This document shows positions 50,901 to 61,200 of a DNA stretch of 64,000 nt, piece after piece. The stretch lies in assembly GCA_034687125.1 (NCBI GenBank), contig JAQGBZ010000058.1, forward strand, positions 1-64,000, read 5' to 3'. The first letter of the stretch is position 1. Every line of letters begins with the position of its first letter. The position numbers were made by a program, and so were the translations under genes. The notes under the pieces are model-generated. The model was not told the DNA's origin. It did not search any database and saw only the letters and a list, made by a program, of their open reading frames with translations. The stretch is from Neelides folsomi (taxonomy: Eukaryota > Arthropoda > Collembola > Neelipleona > Neelidae).

Positions 50901-52152
50901 ATGTTCTTACATTAACATATTTATACAGTACTCTATGTATAGGTAGTATAGTATAGTATTTATAGTGTAAATACCGTTACAGATTGTGTCATACCAATAT
51001 TGTTGTAAACAGAATTATTAATTTTTCAAGTATTTATGTAGTTATTTCATTTTGATTCAATTTATCACATTTCCTTTATGGTAGTTCACTCAGTCCGACT
51101 AATTCAGTTACTGGTGACACACATGGAGTCAAAATTCTTTGGGTAATTTATTCTTATAGATAAAGGACCATTGTTAGTTTGCACAATTTGTGTGCATGAA
51201 GATTTCGACGTTAAAAATAATGTTAGTTTAAGGGGGTATGGAGAATTTGGCTAATATATTTGTTCATTTTTTGAAAAATTACTCCGAGTCAATAAAGTAT
51301 AAATGAAATATAGGGATTTTTTCCCTTTCGTTTTCTCCGTCGACGGAGGCGATTTTTTCGGAAGGCCCATAAAATATATTGTTATGGGTGATAATGGCAT
51401 TCGATTCTCTTGGATTCGAGAATGAAAAATGGGAAGTATCGTTCCAAAATCTTGGGAGAGGAATAAATTTTGTCAATTCGTTTTCAACCAGGAAATGATA
51501 GCTGACATAAATTGAGCCATGGTTTTTATTTCACTTTAGCCCGAGGGAATCCCCTGCACCCAATCTCCCTTACTTTCAACTTTCAAAAATTGAGGCGAAA
51601 TCCCTGAGTGCTCCCATTGAATTGAAACGGATCAAGCAGGGGAGAATCAAATATCCTTCTAACCCATACACGTAAACCTCTGTGGATTCAATCAAACCAA
51701 TATCATCATAAATACATATATGACCATAATAATGCATAATATTCAACTCGGCGTAACATTAAGTGCACGACTGTGATGTAAAAATCCCATTCCCACCGAT
51801 TCCATTCCACCCTTATCAAAACTACCTTTACGGCTCTTCCCATTCTTCCCATTTTCCTCCATCAACCCTCACATTCTCTTCTCACATTCAAAGCGACTTC
51901 ATTAGAGGATGCAAAAGCTATTAATACTACTCAAACATTAAAAAAATAATAACGGCAGGTTGGAATTTAATGAGAGGACGTTCCCCTTAAACCAGCAATT
52001 ATTTTCTCCCCATCATCTTCAAATGTTGGTTGTTCTCATTTTCCACCCGATTCCTTCAAGACGTCACTAAATTGTTCCTTTTAATTTATTTCAGCTTGCC
52101 TTGGTAAAGGGGTCATTGCGCCCCACTGGCTTCTTTGGTATTCAATAGTCGA

Positions 52153-52182
52153 ATTAATTAATTATTTACCTAATTAATTAAT
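52153..52182. repeat. 12-bp TAATTA-type inverted repeat
   Basis: ATTAATTAATTA (52153-52164) and TAATTAATTAAT (52171-52182) are exact inverted copies around the 6-base spacer TTTACC. They give a dense run of TAATTA homeodomain-type cores about 17 kb upstream of the dac start codon. Confidence 0.75.
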
Positions 52183-55100
52183 CTCATTACTTATTTACAC
52201 CTTTTCTATGCCGCTCAAAAGGTAATGCAATTTGTTCTTCAGAATTGATGAGCCTGCGCCTTTAGTTTGTATAATTAAAAGCTTTCTCATAATTTTAACA
52301 CACCAGTTGAAATAAGCATTTAATTTAATTCGTCCAATAAAAAATACCCCAGGCTTGTAATGCTTTACATTAAATACATACATGCACATATGAGCACTAA
52401 TGTGCATGTGTTATTTACACCTTAACTTTAAATTGAAGTAATTAAAAGTTTAAAGTTTGGCAGCTTTATGCACAGATTAATAAGATCATTATAAGCGTCC
52501 TAATACAATATGTGTTTAGTTGAATCGAAACCAACCATCATTGCCAACATACATAATACGTATGTTGGGTCTTTGGTGGAATTTGGTTTACATTAAATAT
52601 AATGAAAATTAATTTGGAATTCTACTAGAATATCATTCAACTTGGTCGGATGGCATTTCACAAATGATCAAACAAGAGAAGTATTTAATCCACGATGCTG
52701 GTAGATAATTAATTTCATGCTGGTAGGTAAAGAAGCTTCACGAATTCCACAATCATGATTTCACAATATGAATCAATATTATAATTACGACATTAATCAT
52801 CATAATGCTAAACACTCGATGTTAAGTTTATTGATCCAACCAGCGTTAATTATTAGATCGTTTATAAAGAATTGCAATAAGCTCATAATGATATCGGAAT
52901 AACCATTATACTTACTTATCAGTATGTATGTATTTATGTATCTATAATTAATATAGAGCACAAAAGGATGGAAACAATGTAAAGATGAAAATGAGCATTC
53001 AGACTTCAGATTTATGATTGCCAAGCACATAGTAGAAGGGCTATATAAGTAAATTAATATAGCCATTGAACGAAGGCCTGATGAAAGAATGTATTTAATA
53101 GAAAGTCTCTTTGAGAGGTTTCATCTCAAAGTTGAGAATAAGACGAGAATGAATGAACTTTGTTTCTCATTCTCCGAGTGAGGAATAAAAACTCGTTGAC
53201 TCTCTGGGTCTTTCGTCCTCAAAGGGAAAGGGGAATTCTTTGTCTTTTCAAGTATTTTATTCAGAGTCCTTGAGGGCAAGGAATGAATTTCTCCATTGTG
53301 GAGAGGAGCAAAGGGCGGGAAAATAATATATTCATTTCCGAGGCCCAAGAACAAAGCGAGTCAATTTTCATAATAAACGACGAGGAATGAAATCTCATTA
53401 GGAGCGACATTTTTTCCCTCCTCCTCTTGAGGTCGCAAAGGGGGGAAATTGCCCACGTATCGTCAAGAGGTAATTTGTGGTTTACTTCTGTTAAGCTCAG
53501 GCGGCAGAGAGGGTGACTCCTATTTTGCATTCAATAGACTTTTTTCCATTACGAGAGGATTTTTTCCCTCTCAACCGGAGGAGTAATATCCATGCAGATG
53601 CCGCGGATTGTGAACCTCCGAGTAATTGAGTCTCAAAATGAAGATCCGACCATCTCACATCTAATGCCACTATATTTGAAAGTCTCCATACGTTGGGTCG
53701 TGTGTGAACAAACGCCCTATAGCTTTAATACCTACTACAAGGTGAAGCCAATTTGCGGGTGTGCAAAGATTGAGACGTTCCAGAACTTGTGATGATGGGA
53801 AGGCTCCACTTTGAATGCAACAAGAGAAACGGTCTGATTTCCGCCTTTATCCTACCAATTTCTTGGGCTCAGGAACTCAGACCCCTTCTCAGGTCTTCCC
53901 AATTTCTTGTTATAAAGTCACAATATCCTTTCCATCATCATCACCCCATGGAGTATGTGTGGTTTGTGTGTGGATGGTGAGGGATTTGAACCCATCGTCT
54001 CCTCATTTACTCTTTCAAGACATCTTCTCCCTCGCGTGTTTTATTAAAGGACCCTCGATGGCATAATGATGCTCCCCCTGCTTGAGCGGGAATCATCTGA
54101 AGACACAGATGTTTCGCCTTCACCCCACTCCTATTTCTTTCACGGAAGAGCAAATTGTAACTGACGCCCTCATTTACAATCGGTCGGAGGAGGAATACAT
54201 GGATTATTCAAAAGACATACTAATCAAACGTCAATTCTCGGGCCATTTTTCACTTTCCGCCCTTAGCACCCTTAAGGATTTTTTTTCATTTTCATTATAA
54301 AAAAGACTATTTGGGCGAAATACATCCCGTAAATTATGGTCTAATGAGGAATTAAGCGGGTGAGAAAGATAGGAGAATGATGAATTGAGAAATTGAGGAA
54401 ATAACGTGTGGAACAACATGACATAATAATGTTACTTTGTGGAGAGGGGGAACTCAACGGCTGTCGGGAATCAGGAGAGGAACATTAAAATTTAATCTGT
54501 TCGTTTGGCAAATGGTTCTTGGAGAACCATATTCAAACACAACACACATACATCATCATACATGCCTACTTATTTATCATAATGTGATATATATACAGAC
54601 CTAGGTTGTATGAATATATACCCATTATATCAATTGAAAATGTTGTTTTGATATAAAAACCCGGGTTTTATAAATTACCAGCGAGTGAGGCGTCGAGTTT
54701 TCTTGGAGCGGGTGAAAGATAAGAGAAGGATTCACGAAGCATATTTCCAACTCCTGGAATTCCTTCGCCTTCCATATTTCTAAATCGCATATTAATCAAA
54801 TAGAATTTGGCATGTGCAATATCGGTCTGCATACAAATATCCTGTCACTCGGAAGGGAAATGATTAATGATACTGAAGAATATAATTTTATAGAATTTTC
54901 TCTTTTTACTTGGAGAACGTCGAGTCTCTCACTATTGAATCATTGTCGTTTGCGGGACATAAATTAAAACTGGCTTTGTGCCTCTCTCTCTTTCTCTGCT
55001 TATACTCGATAAACGCGGGAGAAGCCTTAACTTATACAACCCCAAGTTTGATTCTACTTCAATTTTTTATACAAACTATCTTCTCCACATAGGAGGAAAA

Positions 55101-55687
55101 GAAAGGAGAAAATAATAAAAAAAGAAGAGGAGAAAAAGCAAAGTTTATATTAGACACTGAGAGAGAGGATGAGGAGGAGAATGACATCAACTTTTCTATG
55201 GAAGATTGATGTGCGGCACATGGCATGGTGGAGAAAATCCTGAAATTCGAATCCTCATTGTATTTACGCCTCAAGCGAACGTAATCCACCTCTCCCCCCA
55301 TCCTCCCCTCACCACCTTATGCCTAATTTTTATTGCCATCATTAAATTGACCACCAAAAATTGGAAATTTTCAAATGAGAATAACAATGTTATTATTTAT
55401 TATTTAGTAAATAAAAGAACAAGGCCGAATTATTACCAACACCGCCAATGAGCATTTCATCACACATTTGTTAAAGTAAACATTTTAAAGTCAATTTAAT
55501 GGTTATTATTATTGATATTAAATATATGATTTTTTTATCGTAAGGGTCTTCTTCCTCCTAATTACTCACACCAATTAACTTTTCCTCACACCGTGATAAA
55601 TCTCTGGAAATTGGCACGGGATGAGACTTCAGAGGGTTCAAACCATCCTTTTATGACTTGACACTAACAGCTTCCTCAATTTATGCA

Positions 55688-55721
55688 TACATGTATCATA
55701 TATCTACTTACATGTATCATA
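55688..55721. repeat. 13-bp direct repeat, 21-bp period
   Basis: TACATGTATCATA occurs at 55688-55700 and 55709-55721. It is part of the ATGTATAC-type low-complexity sequence that recurs in AT-rich blocks across the window. Confidence 0.8.
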
Positions 55722-56047
55722 CACACTCACATGTGGAACAATTTTTCTCAAAAGAGGCGAGAAATGATCCACACATTGACTCCTATGGCCTTTTCACACC
55801 GCACCTCCACATATCCCAGCTCACACTCACCCTCATACATTAACTATGTATTTACCCTGTGTGGAATTGATCTTTTGAACTCTAACATGTGTGTTTAACC
55901 ACGTACATACATATTTATACGTGTATTACATTTGTAAATAAATACTCCCTTGATATGGGTATATACCACACTTATCATTTTAGGAGTACGATAAAAGTCT
56001 TCATATTTGATCTACTCAATTACAGATACTTAAATGCACCTAGTAAA

Positions 56048-56086
56048 ATATAATATATTTGTATACCGTATACAAATATATTATAT
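56048..56086. repeat. 39-bp perfect AT-rich palindrome
   Basis: Two 19-base arms (56048-56066 and 56068-56086) are exact inverse complements around the single C at 56067. The centre reads GTATAC-C-GTATAC. It could extrude as a cruciform or mark an inverted duplication. No element termini or coding sequence flank it. Confidence 0.9.
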
Positions 56087-59000
56087 ACACTGATATAGGC
56101 AAATAACTAATGTGAAGGACTCTACTAACCATTTATTATTGATTATTGATAATGGAAATATTTAATAAAATTTCAATTCTATTTCTATTTCAATAGTATG
56201 CATGGTGTACTGTATTACTATACGATAATATGATTCATATAAGTATGTGATTGCACACTAAAAGACGATAATCAACTAATTTGTGCCATGTAATAGCAAG
56301 ACATTTTTAATACAGTTATGCGTGCATCTAGATAGAATTAGCCATATTGAATAATTGAGGAAAATAAAGTTGATGGTCGCAAGCGTGATCCGCTAGGAAA
56401 TGAGAAATATCAACTAAAGTGAAAAGTGATACACAATCCGAACATTATGGTGAAACTCGCCTCGTTAATAATTAATAAAGGAGGGAAATATTAGGAAAAG
56501 TTGAGACATTAATCTTGTCAGAGAAATAAAGGCTTGTCATTCAGCCGCCCTTTCAATTCCTCACAGTGAGCTCCAAAGGAGGATTTCACACTGTGAGGAA
56601 ATTTTGGAGGAAGAAACAACTTTCCTTTCTAAATCCTTTCCAATAAGTGGAAATGAGAGTCGGAAAATGCATAAAGCATTTGAAATCAAATTGACTCTCT
56701 CTCATTGTACCGAAAAGGAACTCATTAAATGACTTTTACTCAAACATGGTTGGGAAAGTCAAAGGGATAAACCAATAAACTACGAATGGCTATCATGAAA
56801 GAGGAAAGAAATATGGCATTTTACATTATTAGTTGAGGAAATGTTCGACATGATTGCATTATGCGTATGACATACTCACATTTGTTAATAATCTTAATAA
56901 TGTCTTACCTTCACACTTTGGCTATAATAGTCTCTGTACATAATAAATTATTATTCATTTGGCATATACAACATGTTTTGCATGCATGTAAGGTACTATA
57001 TAATTTATAGGTATACACTCAATGTTAGAAAGAGTAGAAGCACATCCGCGATAACCGTTATTGTAAATGAACAATTTATTAAACGCTATATTTTATCGTT
57101 AAATATCTACAGAGGTATTTAGACAAGTGTGAAATATTAACATGATTCTTTAATTAGAACGAATTAGTGTATTTACTTATCCTATTAAAATACATTGAGG
57201 TAATAATGTTACATTGATGTAATATATTGTAGCTCACATAACAAGATGCGAATATGCTAGCGTTAATTAGTAACCATAATTAATACATTATTAACTTAAT
57301 TATTTAATTGATTATTGTGATTTTCAAATATTTAACATTTTCATACAATATGTAATTTAATATGCAATTTTAATATTGAAAACAAAGTTTCAAGTATTGA
57401 ATATGAATCTAATATGGAAATTATTGGCAATACGTTCACATTTAAGCTTTCAATATATTGATTAAAAAGTATTCCTTTCCTACGTATGGTGGTTTGTGGT
57501 ATATCATATGTCTTGTGGAGAAATGATATTTTATAAAGCCTCGATTCCTATTATCATCCTGAGGAGTTAAGAAGGGGGTGAACGTGATGGAATATTGGAT
57601 CCAAGGATGCCGATGGCTTTTCTTTTCTGACAACGGAGGATCGGACATAATGCGTTCCTGCGGCGGCGGCGTTCCCTCCTTTATAATATCCGATTCATAA
57701 AGGAAGAAGAGGAGTAAATGGGAAGTGCGGCTTATTATTATTTCGCGGATTTCGGTTTTAATAGGTTTGGAAGTAAGGGAAAGTGTGTATTACGTAAGTT
57801 CCCGCTTTCCATATTCCTCAGTGGATCTGAGGGAATCAGAGGAGCATTTCCCCGCACCCATAAGAAGAATGATCCATTTCTCGCATTAATCATTCTTTGA
57901 CAGGGGAGTCTTCTCGAATCGCATCCATCAACTCCGTGGCTTCCCTCCCAGTTTCCCTCATTCAACTGACTCCGTGTATGAATGAATTTCCATGAGAAAA
58001 AAGTGATGAGGGAGACCCTCATTTGACTCCTTTTCCCTCCTAATTCTCTTCAAATACACATACAAATTTGATATTGGCCCAAACCAGTCCAATTCCCACC
58101 ACAGGATGTCATTATTCACGTTCTCAAACTCAACCCGAGTCACTCAACTCGAGTTGATTTCATTTCGATTCAATTTATCATCACAGGTTTCTCCTTCCGT
58201 CTTCCTCCGTTCCTTTCAGTTCCACACGGGGCGTCTCTCTCCCCCTTCATTACTCTTAACCCTCCGAATTGACTCCTACACAGAGCAAATACAACTTCCC
58301 AATTGACTCCACACTCATTTCCCTATGCCAATCCATCCATCCTTTGATCTCCAGAGGAAATTAAATTCCTGATTTCATATCACAATACGTTGATTTGACA
58401 GCTAAAACCCCCATTTTCATTCTTAAATGAACATTCTTATCGTGTAAGGAACTTCCCAAACCCAATTTAATATCTTGGCTACAACAACAACAACACGAGT
58501 TCCAAAGACGGAGCAGCATCTGGAAATGAACATTTTGATCCATCGTTTTATTTCATTTAAAATTAATTAATTTTTAATTTCCACTTCAATCTTAATGAAA
58601 AGACAGATATGAGGAAACGGGCAAGTTTTAATTGTGTATGTATCTAATGAATGTATTATATACATACAAATGGATGTAGTTAAATGAGCACAAGGGACCC
58701 GAACCTTCTTTATCAACTCTCGATGGCACAATATTGTGAAATAGAGTCACATTGTGTGGACGGTTGTATAATAATAATCTTTTGGATGGAGAAGTTAAGT
58801 TGGGCTCAAAAGCCATTCTGGAGGATGCATTGAGGAAAGTATTTTTGGACGCGGATCGTCCCGAGTTTGGTTATCCCTTGTTGAATGGTGAAAGCTTTCG
58901 GCCCCGTTTGAATCTCCCCCTTTGTCGCTTCATATTTTGAGAGATTGACCCAGTGCCTTCTCCCTTTACACGTTCTCCGGTTTTCATCAATCACTTATCA

Positions 59001-61200
59001 TAATAATACCATTATAACTCATTCTTCACCCCACCTCTCAATATCCGCCTTGTCACAGAGTTTTTAAAGATTCTCCAAGGAGAAAGCCGCAAATGGAATC
59101 AATATGATTCTCTCCCTCCAACTGAGACACATACCAAAGAGCGAATATCAAACTTGCTTATTTGGGTCCAAATATAGGTGGGTGGGAAAGTGAAAGGATT
59201 TTAAAGATGAACTGATTCCTCATCTTTGAGTAATGGAGAGTTTAAGAGGGTGGAAGTTGTAGAAAAGGTGGTCGTTTCCATCAATCGACGCTTCATATTT
59301 TATTACAAGTTGTAAGATAATGGAGGTTTTGGGGAGGTTGTATGTATTTGAATAAGTGGTGTATCCATCTGGTCCCCACTCTCGAATCCTTGACATTAAT
59401 GCATATGACATATGGAATTACCTCTTTTCCATTTCCCTCTTATCGCCTTCGTCCCCTGTTTTTTTCTCCTTCCCCTCCCGCGAAAAGGCGGAGAGAGGAG
59501 ACTGAGAGTTGATAGGCCCATAAAACCTATCTCCCATGAGTCAGAATCCATCTGTGCTATATTGATAAAATTTGAAAAATGGTTATTTACACTGGAGCTA
59601 CTGCGTCAATGGCACTCGGAGAAAATCATAATTTTCATTTCCTGTGTAAATATGCAGAGAGCCTCCGTTCTCCCTTTTCTCCCTAAAATGGGGGCTTCCA
59701 TGCATCATTATTTATCCCATAAATTGGCCCTCGGTTCCACCGCGGCGCCTAAAGCCCTCTCAACCACGAAACGACTTTTTATCCACTCAAGCTCTCCATC
59801 TCCCAGCCTCCTCGTCTCATTAGTCAAGGAGAGTCGAATCCCACCTCAGAAGAGACAAATTTTTGAGCCGTGACCCTTGGGATTAGGAGAAGACGCCGCT
59901 GTTCACCCCTTGGTGATTGCCAATCCGATTTTTCATTCCGGGTCCTCAGGCGAAGGGTTTTATGAACGGAGGCTCATCTCCCACTTATTATTACCCGGAT
60001 CCATAACATTCCCCCTTTATGCATATTGCATAGATCCTCAAGTTGAGGAACACATGTAAACGTCTCTGGTCCTCCAATCCATTATTCCGACTCAACCCTT
60101 CCTCGCCATCACTCATTTCCAGCCCTCCACGGAAGAAACAAAGAGTCCAATTACAAAAATGCACTCTAATATAATTAACACTCCTCATCCATCTTCTCCC
60201 AACAATTGGATTCCAAATGGAGACGTCCCAACAAACTTTTATTCAATCTCTCACTCCTTGTAATATGCATAAATGTTTCCCTCGGCCAAGGGAGCCAAAA
60301 GAGCAACATTTTAATCTTCAGCCCTCTCCCCACACGCATCTTTCCCACCAATAATTAAACAAAGAATTTGAGCGACTCATTGAGGGGAAAGGAGTTAGGA
60401 AGAGAGGTGGACGATAAATATTTATGAACATGTTTGAAACACCCAAAATTCAAATGTCCATGTCGAGGTTCACACTCAGCTTGGCATGATTGAGTTAAGG
60501 GTTTATTGGAGGGGATTATTCGGTTATGTATTATATTAAAAGTAATGTAAATGTATGTATTTTACACTTGAATTCATCACTCACACATCACTATCCATCC
60601 ATATGGGTCCACATACATTTTAAGTAAACTCAAACCCTTCCGACCCGATGGGCCGATGCAGTGGGCAATGACTGAGCAGAGGGAGAAAATGAAATGCGAA
60701 ACTTCGTCACATCGATGATTCTTCTCCCTACCGGATTTTCCTTTCAACTCAAGTTGCGCTCTTCCCTGGTAGAAGTCAAAACAAACGCTATTTGGAAACA
60801 AACGTTACTTCTTTACTCCCAACACATCAAACGTTTAATTACACATTTAAACTTATTGTATTTATTAACTTGTAACTTATAATATACATAACTTTTAACT
60901 CACATACTGTAATTTAACAAATTAATATGTGTTTAATTTTAAAGTTTGTAATTTGCATAATATAATAATATTATTGTCAAAATGGTGCTTTATATTGATA
61001 CTTTTTAGATGAGAAATGCTGAACTGAAATTAAATTTGATCGAATCATCGAATTTATAACTAGACGCGTTGTTTAATAATATTCAATCCTCTGTTGCTTA
61101 TCATTCGTCTATTTCAGATTATAAAATTATCCTATGTATAAAGGTATGTAAATTATAATTAAGTAAGATCAAACTGGCATGAGTTTAAAAAAGTACATTA

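Larger units (their letters stand above)
43901..55640. other. dac upstream flank, middle part; no gene recognised
   Basis: AT-rich blocks at 43900-44340, 47530-48420, 48870-49130, 49480-49800 (many CATACA/ATATAC words), 50820-51080 and 52130-53100 alternate with GC-richer blocks. The longest open frame (147 codons, 45307-45750, minus) lacks any recognisable domain. Two TAATTA-rich inverted repeats are listed separately. No RNA gene or transposon ends were found. Confidence 0.7.
55641..61200. other. dac upstream flank, distal part; no gene recognised
   Basis: AT-rich from 55650 to about 57440 and again from 60840 to 61200, with a GC-richer block between (57540-60420). An open frame of 153 codons at 59412-59873 (plus) has no recognisable domain. 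A 39-bp perfect palindrome and a 13-bp direct repeat lie in the first AT block. A short ACA triplet run is at about 58481-58495. Confidence 0.7.

Noticed and set aside
53980-54000. tRNA B-box-like word GGTTCAAATCC on the minus strand
   Set aside because: The flanking bases do not form a five-pair T-stem and no matching acceptor or anticodon stem lies upstream.
59412-59873. 153-codon plus-strand open frame
   Set aside because: No recognisable domain, no coherent splice sites, and typical of chance frames in the CTCC-rich blocks.
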